Shown: positions 27,882 to 37,228, counted from the first letter of the stretch. The stretch: 64,000 bases of DNA from Myxococcus eversor (GCF_010894455.1 NZ_JAAIXY010000023.1:49827-113826); one strand, 5' to 3'. Translations and numbers: made by a program. Notes: a model not told the origin generated them from the sequence alone.

Positions 27882-29084
27882 TCACGGCGTCGCCGCGAAC
27901 ACAGCGCGCTGGTGGGCGGGGCGTGGGGTCGTCCCGCTCATGAAGTCAGGCAGGCATCCCCAGCTCTGAAGGTCTTCGGACACCGTCGTGCAAAGCCACC
28001 CCACCGAGCAGGAGCGCAGGTCCTGTGGGTCGCAGCTCGAAAAACACGCGCTACCCGTGGGCCCGCCCAGGCCGCAGACCTGGCCCGAGGAGCAGCTCTC
28101 CGAGCGCCAGGAGTCACAGGCCGACGCGCAGAACCGTCCCGCGCGTCCCGCCCTCCCCCTGACGATGCAGTTCTCCTCCTCCGAGCACGGCTTCGCGTCG
28201 GAGCACTCGTCCACGACGAGGTCCAGACACTGGAAGCCTCCTCCATTGAGCGGCGCGCATTGCCCGCCCTCGGAGCATCCCTGCTTTCGGCAATCAGGGA
28301 GGCAGGCGGCGCCACTGGAGCTCTCCTCGCAGGTATGTCCATCCGGGCAGCCTCCCGGCTCTCCCGGCACACAGAGAGCTCCGCAGCGGTGATTGATGCA
28401 GTACAGGTCCTCCTCACAGGCCTCCGCGCGACTCGTCGGCAACCGACTACACGATTCTCCCGCGCGACGAGTTCCCGCCTGGAGACACCTGCGAATCACC
28501 GGGCCCGGAACTCCTCCCGCGGCGACGCGGCAAACGAATCCGTCAGAGCACTGTGAGTCATCCTCACAATCGCTGGCCGCGCACTGGAAGGCGCCCTCTT
28601 TGTAATCGATGACGCACCCCTCCCCCTCTGGGCAATCCCCGTCGGTCGCGCACTCCCCACAGCGGAAGGCCCCTCCATCCGTCAGGGAGCAGTCCAGCAG
28701 TTCACCCGGACGCGAGGCCCGGCTCTCATCCAGAAGCGTCGCGACCTGTTGAGCCCGGTGGCCATCCTCTTCTTGGATGGGAGTAAGAGAGGTCCTCGTG
28801 ACTTCTGGCCTGGCGTCCGCGACTCGCGTGCTCGTGTTGACGTAGGTCATCGACACGGCTGAGACGCCCTCGGCCGCGTCCTGGTGGACTCCCAGGGCCC
28901 GAGTGGCTGAATAGCTCTCGGAACGCGGCTCCTTCGGCATGCCCGCGACACACGCCGTTGCCGTGACGGCCCCACAGGTTCCTGATTCAACCGACACCAG
29001 CATCCAGAGGCCGTTGACCAGGAAATAGGAAAGCAACGCGACCCCGACAAAGACGCCCCCAGGAACAGCGATGCGCCCTAGCAT
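27882..29084 (-). CDS. membrane-anchored Cys-rich repeat protein
   Basis: A 400-residue protein with an N-terminal transmembrane segment (about 9-32) and a large extracytoplasmic part. Residues 140-390 hold about 40 cysteines in repeated CxxxxxCxxGxxC modules (ATDGDCPEGEGCVID, CEDDSQCSDGFVCR, CPDGHTCEES), the Dickkopf-like disulfide knots common in Myxococcales. ATG 29084 overlaps by 7 nt the end of the micropeptide gene at 29078-29242, so the two are probably translationally coupled. Function unknown; a binding or structural role at the envelope is inferred. Confidence 0.65.
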   Translation of the reverse strand: MLGRIAVPGGVFVGVALLSYFLVNGLWMLVSVESGTCGAVTATACVAGMPKEPRSESYSATRALGVHQDAAEGVSAVSMTYVNTSTRVADARPEVTRTSLTPIQEEDGHRAQQVATLLDESRASRPGELLDCSLTDGGAFRCGECATDGDCPEGEGCVIDYKEGAFQCAASDCEDDSQCSDGFVCRVAAGGVPGPVIRRCLQAGTRRAGESCSRLPTSRAEACEEDLYCINHRCGALCVPGEPGGCPDGHTCEESSSGAACLPDCRKQGCSEGGQCAPLNGGGFQCLDLVVDECSDAKPCSEEENCIVRGRAGRAGRFCASACDSWRSESCSSGQVCGLGGPTGSACFSSCDPQDLRSCSVGWLCTTVSEDLQSWGCLPDFMSGTTPRPAHQRAVFAATP

Positions 29085-29242
29085 GGGCCACAGCAAAAGC
29101 CGGTGCTGCCATTGGGCAGGCACGTGCAGGGATAGCAACAGGCCACTTCACGGCTCTGCGCATAAGCAGTGCCCGCCCCCAACGCGGCGGCGGTACCAAC
29201 AATCATCACCCAACGACGCAGTCGAGCACTGAGAGTCGCCAT
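29078..29242 (-). CDS. secreted Cys-rich micropeptide
   Basis: A 54-residue pre-peptide. Residues 1-28 form a classical signal (basic RLRR, hydrophobic core, AYA cleavage motif). The mature 26 residues hold seven cysteines in a near-symmetric pattern: CCxxC-x-C, eight residues, CCxxC, with both CCxxC units reading CCxPC. This could be a disulfide-rich peptide or a metallothionein-like metal ligand. ATG 29242 is preceded by GGGAG. Its stop overlaps the start of the Cys-rich membrane protein gene, suggesting one operon and a joint function. No known family was recognised. Confidence 0.6.
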   Translation of the reverse strand: MATLSARLRRWVMIVGTAAALGAGTAYAQSREVACCYPCTCLPNGSTGFCCGPC

Positions 29243-29676
29243 TTCATATCTCCCTCTTGCGTGGCATCCTGGGAACCCCTTCCCTGGATGTTTGGACAAC
29301 CAAAGCAACACAGCAGATAGCCCGTCCCTCGACCCAAGGCATTACCTCTCAGGAGGTACGACCGGAGCCCTCCCAAACCAGCGCGTCTTCGGAAAACGAG
29401 CCCAAGTAGCGCGGAGAGGGCAGCGCACGGAGTCGCGGAAAGGAGGCATTCTCGCGGGGAGCGGCAAGCCCGAGTGCGGCGAAGCGGGTCGGCCCTGACA
29501 ACGGAACATCTGTCATCGCGACCGACAACGTCAGCTCACGCATGCATGGCCCCCCGAAGAAGCAGGTCCACGATACCCATGTCGCGGAATACGTCTCTCC
29601 CTCCACGGGGGTAGAAACCGGCCCGAACGGGGCTCCGCCCTCCCAGACCGGGCGACTGCACCGTTAAGCTGGGGAC
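29243..29676. other. 434-nt divergent intergenic region
   Basis: The region separates the micropeptide operon (minus) and the gene at 29677 (plus). It is less GC-rich around 29270-29345, the likely promoter zone for the minus operon. An 85-codon minus-strand frame at 29349-29606 has no recognisable features and is not called. No RNA gene or repeat is evident. Confidence 0.4.
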
Positions 29677-30954
29677 ATGCGTACGCCCTTCCTCCCGTGG
29701 CTCGTCGTCGCGGCCTTGAGTCTCGGAGCCGCTCCTCCAGAGAAGGCCGAGGCGGAACCCCTCACCACGCGCATCCAACGCGCCTCCGAGTACGCCCGGT
29801 CTGGAAATGACGTAGAGGCCCAGAAGGAACTCGCACTGGCGCTCAAGGAAGCCCCCAAGGATGCGAGCGCCCTCTTCGTCCAGACGTGCGTGTTCCTGGA
29901 ACAAGGCGCGCTACCCAAGGCGGAGCAATCCCTGAAGCGGCTTCGCGCGGTCGCCGCGAAGGACCCGGAGGTCGTCATCCTCGCGTCCCTGGTGGACCAG
30001 CGCCGCCGCCAGCCGAAGCTCGATTGGCATGCCGCCTTCCTTCGCGCCTGGGCCCAGGCAGGGCGCCCCCACTTCGCCGAGAGCCGCCTCTTGCTGGAGC
30101 CGCCAACCTCGTCCAGCGATGGCAAGATTGAGGTCGAAGCCGCCTGGGAACGCATCGAAGCCGTGGATGTCCGCCTCATCCTCGCGCTCTCGGGAAACGT
30201 GCTCGGAGGCCCTGCCCTGGAGTGGCTCGCCACGCACCTCGACGACGTGAAGGACCCCATCCTCCTACGCGCCGCGTTCGAGCACTTCCTGACCGCCGGG
30301 CCACAACATCCCGAGGCGCTCGCGAAGGCACGCGCCACGCTCAAGCCACGCCTCCAAAAACTCGCCGCCGAGGCTCCCCAGGAAATGCAACTCCGGTTGC
30401 TCCTGCTCCTGGGAGACACCGACCCGAAAGCGCCCTTCACTCCGGAAGAACTCGCCGAACTGGAGCGCATCGCCGACCTCGCTGACTATCGGACCGCCTC
30501 GACTCTCTCGATGTACACCGAGGCCATGCGGCTCCTGACGCTGGCGAAGGTCTCCCGCCCCCAGGCCCGTGCCTTCTCCGCCTTCGTGGGAGAGCTGGCG
30601 CTCACCGGTCCCTACCGCCTCACCCAGCGAGCACTCGTCTTGGACACGCTCCCGGCCGCGGACCGTGAGCGACTGGGCCACGTGCTGTCCTCCATTGGCG
30701 AGCGCATCGTCGAAGAGACCACGCTCGTGGAGTATCTGGTGGGCCTGCGCATGGTGATTCAGGGCGTGGAAATGCTCAACGACCCGAAGCGACGGGAGAA
30801 CGTCGGCGCGGCACAGCGCCATGCCTTCAAGCTCGCGCGCGTGACCCAGCCCCAGGACATGGACCTGTGGCCCCTCCCCTCACTCCAGCGAGCGTGGACC
30901 ACCGCGTCGCTCGAGAACGAGCGGGAGCACCTGCGAGCCTTCCTCACGCCTTGA
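29677..30954 (+). CDS. exported helical-repeat (TPR-like) protein
   Basis: A 425-residue protein with a signal peptide ending near AAPPEKAEA (about 19-26). Residues 30-110 contain TPR-like helix pairs (RASEYARSGNDVEAQKELAL, QTCVFLEQGALPKAEQSLKR); the remainder is mostly alpha-helical without a known signature. TPR domains mediate protein contacts. Its partner and role are unknown. It is convergent with the DUF2378 gene after 12 nt and shows no operon partner. Confidence 0.6.
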   Translation: MRTPFLPWLVVAALSLGAAPPEKAEAEPLTTRIQRASEYARSGNDVEAQKELALALKEAPKDASALFVQTCVFLEQGALPKAEQSLKRLRAVAAKDPEVVILASLVDQRRRQPKLDWHAAFLRAWAQAGRPHFAESRLLLEPPTSSSDGKIEVEAAWERIEAVDVRLILALSGNVLGGPALEWLATHLDDVKDPILLRAAFEHFLTAGPQHPEALAKARATLKPRLQKLAAEAPQEMQLRLLLLLGDTDPKAPFTPEELAELERIADLADYRTASTLSMYTEAMRLLTLAKVSRPQARAFSAFVGELALTGPYRLTQRALVLDTLPAADRERLGHVLSSIGERIVEETTLVEYLVGLRMVIQGVEMLNDPKRRENVGAAQRHAFKLARVTQPQDMDLWPLPSLQRAWTTASLENEREHLRAFLTP

Positions 30955-30966
30955 GCGAAGAGCGCT

Positions 30967-31563
30967 TCACGCCCCCGGCGCGGGAACGGCCTCACCCACC
31001 GGCGCCAGGGCCATCCGGCTCCAGACGATGCGGTACGTCGCCGCCGTGCCGTCGAAGGCGATGGGCTCCACCAACACGTGCCCTGCACCCGCGACGCGCA
31101 GCGACTCCGCCAGGAAGCCCGCGGAGAAGTACGGGTTGTCCGCCGCCACGTCCTTCATCCACAGCGTGGCGGAGCCCTCGGCGGACTCCTCCACCCGCAC
31201 CTCGTTGAAGTTGTTGCCGGCCCTCACGTTGTAGGGCACCCGCTCCAGCGTCCTCATGGGCCCCAGCCGCGTGACGAGCGACAGGCTGGCCCGCCCCACC
31301 GGTGTCTGCCGGAACCCCTGCAGATAACGCGCGCCCAGCGCCAGCCAGGCGTCCTTCGCCGGCAGCGACGGGAAGATGTCCTGCACGGCCACCCGCAGGA
31401 ACGCGCGCCACTGCTCCAGGGAGTAGGCCGGTCGCAACCGCTCCGACAAGTCCAGGCCCACCCCCTTCAGCCGCTGGCGCCCCTCCTTCGTCAGGTAGGG
31501 ACCCAGGGCCCTCACGAAGAGGGCCTCGACGGACTGCGCGAAGATGAGCTTCTCGGGCGACAT
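30967..31563 (-). CDS. DUF2378 family protein
   Basis: A 198-residue protein of the DUF2378 family, a paralogous group found almost only in Myxococcaceae. Typical segments are IFAQSVEALFVRAL at the N-terminus, GARYLQGFRQTPVGRA in the middle, and a beta-rich end with NNFNEVRVEE and GTAATYRIVW. Function is unknown; the fold could bind a small ligand. No signal peptide, so cytosolic. It follows the hybrid kinase on the same strand after 69 nt, a possible operon. Confidence 0.8.
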   Translation of the reverse strand: MSPEKLIFAQSVEALFVRALGPYLTKEGRQRLKGVGLDLSERLRPAYSLEQWRAFLRVAVQDIFPSLPAKDAWLALGARYLQGFRQTPVGRASLSLVTRLGPMRTLERVPYNVRAGNNFNEVRVEESAEGSATLWMKDVAADNPYFSAGFLAESLRVAGAGHVLVEPIAFDGTAATYRIVWSRMALAPVGEAVPAPGA

Positions 31564-31632
31564 GACGGAAAGGTGGCAATGGCCCCCCGCAACGGCGAGC
31601 CATTCGGCATTTCAAACGTCAGCTGGTCATCA

Positions 31633-33102
31633 TCACCCCCGGGGCAGCCGCACCGTGAAGGTCGTCCCACCGTACGCACTGGACTCCACCGTCACCTCGC
31701 CGCCATGGGCGAGCAGAATCTGTCGGGTGATGTACAGACCCAGCCCCAACCCCGAGGACGCCACCGCCTCGTTCTGCACGGCCCGCGAGCCTCGACGCCA
31801 TGCGGCGAAGATGTGGGGCAGCTCCTCCGGAGGAATCGGCGGCCCGCCGTTGTGGACGCGCAACACCACTTCCCGCTCACCCGCATCGCCCCACATCCGC
31901 ACAGGACTGTCCACAGGACTGTACTTCAGCGCATTCGCCAGCAGGTTGCTGAACGCCTGCTCGAGCCGGTCCAAATCCCACGCGCCGCGCCCATCCCCGA
32001 GCACCTCCAGCACCAGCATCCGGCCAGGGTGGCTGGCGCGCATCTCCTCCAGCGTGCGCCGCGCCACGTCGAAGACGTCGCAGTCCGAGGCCACCACCGG
32101 GACACCACCGCCCAGCCGCGAGCGAGCGAAGTCCAGTAGCTGGCGAATCATCCGGTCCATCCGGTCCGCGCTGGTGAGGATGCGCTCGGTGAGCGAGGAC
32201 TGACGCTCGTCCAGGTTGCCCTTCCGCTTGAGCTGCTGCGCGGACATGGACATGGCGTTGAGCGGATTGCGCAGGTCATGCCCGAGCATCCCGATGAACT
32301 GCTCGCGGAACTCCTCTTCGCTGCGCTCCTCGGTGACGTCCCGCGAGGTCGCCATCAGCGCGGCCACCTTGCCGTCCCCGTCCAGCGTGGGGGACAGCGT
32401 GAAGTCGAAGTGCCGGGGCCCCTGGTCCGTCGACAGCGTGACGGCGCCGCGTTGGACTTGTCCGGTGCGCAGCGCCACTTCCATTAGCCGGATGAAGGGC
32501 GCGAGCGACGGGTCCTTCGCATCCCGCGCGCCCAGCGACTCACCCGAGACGAGGGCCTCGTGGCTGCCGCGCGCCGCGTACGCCGCCTGGTTGGCGAACA
32601 GCAGACGTCCCGTCGCGTCAAACAGCGCGATGGGGTCCGCCGCGGACGCCATGGCCATGTCGAGCAAGCGTCGCTGACGTTCCACCTCTTGCGACAGCGC
32701 GTGGACCTCGCGCTCGGCGCGGCGCAGCCGCAGCAGGGCGTGGACCTGGGCGACCAGCTCCTCGGGGTCCACCGGGGCCACCAGGTAGCCATCCGCGCCG
32801 TGCTCCAGGCCATGAGCCCGGTCGCCCGGCCCCACCGCCTGTGCGGACAGATGCAGGACGAGCATGCCCCGGGTGCGGGGGGAGAGCTTCAGCCGGCGAC
32901 AGACTTCCAGCCCGCTGATGTCCGGCAGGCGGACGTCCAGGATGGCCAGGTCGGTGTGCTCATCCGCGAGGGCCAGCGCCTCGCCACCGGAACCGGCTTC
33001 CACGACCTGGAAGCCCGCGAGCCCCAACACCCGGCTCGTGACATAGCGACTGGCGACATCGTCATTGACGTTGAGGATGACCGGAGAGGAGGAAGGACTC
33101 AT
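31633..33102 (-). CDS. receiver-PAS-histidine kinase (REC-first hybrid)
   Basis: A 489-residue cytosolic signalling protein. A receiver domain comes first (about 7-125, phospho-acceptor Asp56 in LAILDVRLP), then a coiled linker, a PAS domain (about 145-260) and a histidine kinase: His275 in GHDLRNP, the N box NLLANALKYS, and GLGLGLYITR with GGTTFTVRLP at the end. The architecture suggests a kinase tuned by an upstream kinase through its own receiver. The cognate output regulator is not in the window. ATG 33102 is chosen because it puts the receiver at the N-terminus. Confidence 0.85.
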   Translation of the reverse strand: MSPSSSPVILNVNDDVASRYVTSRVLGLAGFQVVEAGSGGEALALADEHTDLAILDVRLPDISGLEVCRRLKLSPRTRGMLVLHLSAQAVGPGDRAHGLEHGADGYLVAPVDPEELVAQVHALLRLRRAEREVHALSQEVERQRRLLDMAMASAADPIALFDATGRLLFANQAAYAARGSHEALVSGESLGARDAKDPSLAPFIRLMEVALRTGQVQRGAVTLSTDQGPRHFDFTLSPTLDGDGKVAALMATSRDVTEERSEEEFREQFIGMLGHDLRNPLNAMSMSAQQLKRKGNLDERQSSLTERILTSADRMDRMIRQLLDFARSRLGGGVPVVASDCDVFDVARRTLEEMRASHPGRMLVLEVLGDGRGAWDLDRLEQAFSNLLANALKYSPVDSPVRMWGDAGEREVVLRVHNGGPPIPPEELPHIFAAWRRGSRAVQNEAVASSGLGLGLYITRQILLAHGGEVTVESSAYGGTTFTVRLPRG

Positions 33103-33276
33103 GAAGTACGGGGCAGAGGTACTCCTTCGTACCCGCCGGCCCTCGGTCGCGCCACATCCATCGCCGCCCACGGGCGCTTCCTTACAGGCCGGGCGGACGG
33201 CCCATGGAAGCCCCGTCCGTCGGGAAGACGCGCGGGACGCTAACGGCCGGAGGCGATTCGCGATAGGGAGGACCTC

Positions 33277-34239
33277 ATGCGCCCTCCCTGTCGCCCGCTG
33301 CCCGCGGATGGCCGCTTTCTCCAGGCCATCGCTCCCACGCCTCTCGTTCCCGTCCGGCTGGACCCGGAGGGACCCACCATCTGGTGCAAGCTGGAGTTCC
33401 TCAACCCCAGTGGCTCCACGAAGGACCGCATCGCGCGCTACATGTTAGAGAAGGCCTGGCGCATGGGCGAGCTGCAGCCCGGCGGCGAGGTGGTGGAGGC
33501 GTCCAGCGGCTCGACGAGCATCGCGCTCGCGCTGGCGAGCGCTCAAATGGGCGTGCGCTTCACCGCGGTGATGCCCGAGGGAGTCACCGACGAGCGCGTG
33601 CTCACCATCCGCGCCTACGGCGGCGACGTGGTGCTGGTGCCCAGGGCGGAGGGCGTGCGTGGCGCCATCGCCAAGGCCGAGGAGATTGCCCGGGAGCGCA
33701 AGGCCTTCGCGCCCCGCCAGTTCGAGAACCCGGACAACGCCGAGGCGCACCGCGTGTGGACGGGGCAGGAAATCTTGTCCCAGATTCCCGGCGGCCTGGT
33801 GCACGGCGTGGTGAGCGGCGTGGGCACGGGCGGCACGGTGGTGGGGCTGTACCAGGCGTTCGCGGAAGCGGGCTGTCCGGTGACGGCCTTCATCGCGCGT
33901 CCCATCGCGGGGCTCGGCTGCGACATCGAATGTTGCAGCTTCAGTCCGCGCGTGCCCGGCGTCGTCGACGGCATGTCCAAGCTGTACCGCGACTCGGACA
34001 TGCCGGGGCGCGTGGAGCTGGACGTGTCGGACGAGGAGGCCATGTGCACCGCGCGCGCCCTCATCCGCCGAGGCTTCCCCGTGGGTCCGTCCTCCGGCCT
34101 CAACTACGTGGCGGCCGTGGAGGCCGCGCGGCGACTGGGTCCCGGCTCGCAGGTGGTGACGGTGTTCCCGGACCGGATGGAGCGCTACTTCTCCACCGAG
34201 CTGATTCTGGGCCGGCCCGCACCCGTGCGCGTCGCCTGA
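33277..34239 (+). CDS. cysteine-synthase-like PLP enzyme
   Basis: A 320-residue fold-type II PLP enzyme. The Schiff-base Lys is Lys49 in NPSGSTKDRIA. The substrate loop reads EASSGSTSIALA instead of the TSGNTG of true cysteine synthase (compare the enzyme at 58391), and the phosphate-binding loop is GVGTGGTVVG. The changed loop argues for another beta-replacement or lyase reaction, as in CBS-like or D-cysteine-desulfhydrase-like relatives. GGAGG stands close before ATG 33277. It is divergent from the hybrid kinase gene and probably monocistronic. Confidence 0.75.
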   Translation: MRPPCRPLPADGRFLQAIAPTPLVPVRLDPEGPTIWCKLEFLNPSGSTKDRIARYMLEKAWRMGELQPGGEVVEASSGSTSIALALASAQMGVRFTAVMPEGVTDERVLTIRAYGGDVVLVPRAEGVRGAIAKAEEIARERKAFAPRQFENPDNAEAHRVWTGQEILSQIPGGLVHGVVSGVGTGGTVVGLYQAFAEAGCPVTAFIARPIAGLGCDIECCSFSPRVPGVVDGMSKLYRDSDMPGRVELDVSDEEAMCTARALIRRGFPVGPSSGLNYVAAVEAARRLGPGSQVVTVFPDRMERYFSTELILGRPAPVRVA

Positions 34240-34365
34240 CGCACACTCACGCAAAGGGCGCCGGTGTGACGACACTCCACCGGCCCTCGCGGACGAGCAG
34301 GCATCCTCATCAACCGATGTCTGGTTCACGCTGAGCGTGCATCCACGTGCGCGGCGTCCGGGGCC

Positions 34366-34701
34366 ATGCTAGAAGCGGGCATCGTGCTCACACGCATCTG
34401 GCTATGCCTCAGCCTGTTGCTGTTCGCCCCGACGGAGGGTGGCCTGTGGATGGCCATCGCCGACGCGACGGAGACCGTGTGCGCGCAGCGTTGCCCGGAT
34501 GACGATGCGAGCGGTCAGTGCGCGCCGGACTGCGCGGACTGCAGTTGCTGTGGCCATGTGCGCTCCATCGCCGCGCCCGTCTCCCCTCCCTCGCTGCTCC
34601 TGGAAGCACCCCGGCCACGTCTCGTCCTTTGGGATGAGGCCGCGCCCGCCTCGGCGGACCTGGACGACATCCTCCACGTCCCCAAAGCCCTCCTCGCCTG
34701 A
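34366..34701 (+). CDS. small exported Cys-rich protein upstream of czcCBA
   Basis: A 111-residue protein with an N-terminal hydrophobic signal (8-24) and a Cys cluster at 39-62 (CxxxC, then CxxxC, CxC and CC followed by His64). The tail is Pro-rich. The pattern fits a periplasmic metal chelator or sensor. It lies 107 nt before the RND efflux genes on the same strand, which supports a metal role. ATG 34366 is likely; GTG 34384 is possible. No family was recognised. Confidence 0.55.
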   Translation: MLEAGIVLTRIWLCLSLLLFAPTEGGLWMAIADATETVCAQRCPDDDASGQCAPDCADCSCCGHVRSIAAPVSPPSLLLEAPRPRLVLWDEAAPASADLDDILHVPKALLA

Positions 34702-34808
34702 GGCTGCGTCCGTCTCTTCGCGCGAGCGATTCCAGGTGAGGTGCGTCCACGGCGGTACCGGGACACCTCGCGCCTGACGCTCGCTTCCCTTTCGCGAGGT
34801 CTTCTTCC

Positions 34809-36038
34809 GTGTTCAATCCTTCCGCGACGGTGGCCCTCGGGCTCACCGCCGCCCTGGTCTGGCCCTGCGCCAGCACCGCTTCACCTTCCGAGCTGTCCTT
34901 CCAACAAGCCCTGGCCCTGGCCCGCGAACGCGCTCCCGCGTTGCTGGACGCCGAGGGCCGCGTCGCCGAGGCACAAGGAGCCGTCGCCGGCGCCTCCCCC
35001 TGGCTGCGTGACAACCCCACCCTCAACGCCGAGATAGGCCCGCGCAGGCAGGAAGATGGCGCGCGCGGCCTCCAGCTCTCACTCGGGCTCGCGCAGCCCT
35101 TCGAGTTGGGAGGCAAGCAGGGCGCCCGAAGAGAGTCCGCGCGCGCGGGCCTCGCCCGGGAAGGCGCCGAGCAGCAGGACGCCGAGCGGCGGGTGCTCGG
35201 TGAAGTGGCCGCGTCGTTCCTGCGCGCGCTCTACGCCCGGGAGTTCTCCCGGCTGATGCGAGACACGGAGGAGGCCGCGAAGAACCTGGCCAGCTCCGCG
35301 AGCAAGCGCTTCGATGCGGGCGACGTGCCCGTGGTGGACGTCAACGTGGCGCGCGTGGCGCTGGCTCGGGCCCACGCGGCTGTCGTCGTGGCCGAAGGCG
35401 AGGAGGCCGCGTTGCTGAGCGAGCTGCGCGCCTGGCTCGGACTGTCCCTCCAGGAGCCGCTCGCGGTGAGCGGCGCGCTCCGGGAGCTCTCCTCCCTGCC
35501 GGTGGCCGCGCCCACCAATACCTCCGAGCGCGCGGATGTTCGCGCCCTGGAGTCGGCGCTCGCCCAGGCCGAGGCGGAGCTGCGACTGGGACGCGCGGAG
35601 GCACTGCCCGACTTGAGCGTGGGCGTGCGCTACGAGAAGGAGGTGAACGAGACAGCGTGGCTCGGCACCCTGAGTGTTCCGCTGCCCGTGTTCTCCCGGG
35701 GCCAGGAAGCGAAGGTGACGGGAGAGGCCCGCGTGAGAAGGCTGCGCACCCTGCTGGGGGCCGCGCGCCGCACGCGCGATGCCCAGGTGGAAGCCGCCCG
35801 CATCCGAGACATGCGGCGTCAGCAGGCGCTGGAGGTGCTGGAGAAAGAGGCCCTGCCGCTGCTGGACGAGAACGAGTCGCTCTCACGCAGGTCCTACGAC
35901 GCCGGGGAGATGGACCTCGCGGGGTTGCTCCTCGTCCGCCGTGAAACGCTCGAGACGCGCGTGGCGCTGCTCGACAGTCACCTCCAGGCCGCGCTCGCCC
36001 GAGTGCAGCTCGCCGTCGAAACAGGAGTCCTGCCATGA
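34809..36038 (+). CDS. czcC: TolC/CzcC-family outer membrane efflux protein
   Basis: A 409-residue protein with a signal peptide (cleavage near residue 22) and two OEP repeats with long coiled helices (LSFQQALALARERAPALLDAEG; TSERADVRALESALAQAEAEL). It should form the outer-membrane channel of the tripartite pump encoded downstream. Start GTG 34809. Its stop overlaps the adaptor start by 4 nt (ATGA). Confidence 0.85.
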   Translation: MFNPSATVALGLTAALVWPCASTASPSELSFQQALALARERAPALLDAEGRVAEAQGAVAGASPWLRDNPTLNAEIGPRRQEDGARGLQLSLGLAQPFELGGKQGARRESARAGLAREGAEQQDAERRVLGEVAASFLRALYAREFSRLMRDTEEAAKNLASSASKRFDAGDVPVVDVNVARVALARAHAAVVVAEGEEAALLSELRAWLGLSLQEPLAVSGALRELSSLPVAAPTNTSERADVRALESALAQAEAELRLGRAEALPDLSVGVRYEKEVNETAWLGTLSVPLPVFSRGQEAKVTGEARVRRLRTLLGAARRTRDAQVEAARIRDMRRQQALEVLEKEALPLLDENESLSRRSYDAGEMDLAGLLLVRRETLETRVALLDSHLQAALARVQLAVETGVLP

Positions 36039-37228
36039 AGCCCTCTCATCTGCTCCTGTCCGCCCTCGTCGCACTCTCCGCCTGCAAGTCCGACAAGCCG
36101 GAGCACGAAGACGAGCACGCGCACGAAGAAGGCGCCGAGCCCAAGGGACATGACGAAGGACACGACGAGTCCCACGTCCACATCGCGCCGGAGATGCTGC
36201 GCGACTTGCGAGTCACCACCGCGCCCGCGTCGGCGAGGCCCGGTGGAGAGAGCGTCACCGCGCTGGGTGAGCTGATGTTCAGCGAGGACGCCTACGCGGA
36301 GGTGGCGTCTCCCATCTCCGCCCGGGTGGGTACCGTCTTCGTCACCACCGGCCAGGAGGTGAAGGAGGGCGAGAAGCTGGCGGAACTGCGCAGCCCCGAG
36401 CTGGGCAAGGCCCGCGCCGCGCTCCAGTCCGCGAAGGCCCGCGCCACCGCCGCCAGGCAGACGGCCGAGCGCAAGCGCGCGCTCGCCGCCGAGCGAATCG
36501 TCGCGCAGAAGGACGTGCAGGCCGCGGAAGTCGAAGCCGCGGGCGCGGAGGCGGAGGTCGCCGCGGCCCGAGCGGAGCTGGCGGCCCTGGGCGCGAGCGA
36601 GGACGACTTGCGTCAGGGCGCGGGCACGCCGGGCTTCATCTTGCGCTCGCCCATCTCCGGCACCGTCATCGAGCGCGACGCGAGGATGGGACAGATGGCG
36701 GACGCGGAGCATCCGCTCTTCCGCATCGGCGATTTGGGCTCGCTGTGGCTCATCGTCCACGCCTTCGAGCGCGACGCGGTGCGCATCCAGAAGGACGCCG
36801 AGGCGCGCGTCACCTTCGCCGCCTTCCCGGGCAAGGAATTGACGGCGCGGGTGGGCCACGTGGGGCAGCGCGTGGATGCGTCCTCGCGCACCATCCCCGT
36901 GAGGCTGGTGCTGGAGAATCGCGAGGGCCTGCTCAAGCCGGGCATGTCCGCCACCGCGTCCATTCCGCTCGGCAGCCCGGATGGCACCATCACCACCGTG
37001 CCCACCGCCTCGCTCCAGCGACTGGAGAACGGCTGGGTGGCCTTCCTGCCCACCGGAGAGCGCGGCTCCTTCGAGCGGCGCGAGGTGGGACGCGGCCGCA
37101 CGCTGGGAGACCACGTGGAGGTGCTCTCCGGCCTGAAGGTCGGCGAGCAGGTGGTGGTGGACGGCGCCTTCCTCCTCAAGGCGGAAGTCGAGAAGTCCGC
37201 CGGCGGAGGTGAAGACCATGGCCACTGA
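36035..37228 (+). CDS. czcB: CzcB/CusB-type periplasmic adaptor lipoprotein
   Basis: A 397-residue membrane-fusion protein with lipobox LSAC (Cys17). Residues 20-50 are His/Asp/Glu-rich (HEDEHAHEEG, GHDEGHDESHVH), a likely zinc, cobalt, cadmium or nickel capture site. The order lipoyl-like strand, alpha-hairpin (about 125-190), second lipoyl half and beta-barrel fits the CzcB family; the tail ends in GGGEDHGH, another His site. It links the inner-membrane pump to the TolC-like channel. Overlaps czcC by 4 nt and czcA by 11 nt. Confidence 0.85.
   Translation: MKPSHLLLSALVALSACKSDKPEHEDEHAHEEGAEPKGHDEGHDESHVHIAPEMLRDLRVTTAPASARPGGESVTALGELMFSEDAYAEVASPISARVGTVFVTTGQEVKEGEKLAELRSPELGKARAALQSAKARATAARQTAERKRALAAERIVAQKDVQAAEVEAAGAEAEVAAARAELAALGASEDDLRQGAGTPGFILRSPISGTVIERDARMGQMADAEHPLFRIGDLGSLWLIVHAFERDAVRIQKDAEARVTFAAFPGKELTARVGHVGQRVDASSRTIPVRLVLENREGLLKPGMSATASIPLGSPDGTITTVPTASLQRLENGWVAFLPTGERGSFERREVGRGRTLGDHVEVLSGLKVGEQVVVDGAFLLKAEVEKSAGGGEDHGH

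Noticed and set aside
29349-29606. 85-codon minus-strand frame in the 434-nt gap
   Set aside because: No signal, no motif and no good ribosome binding site.
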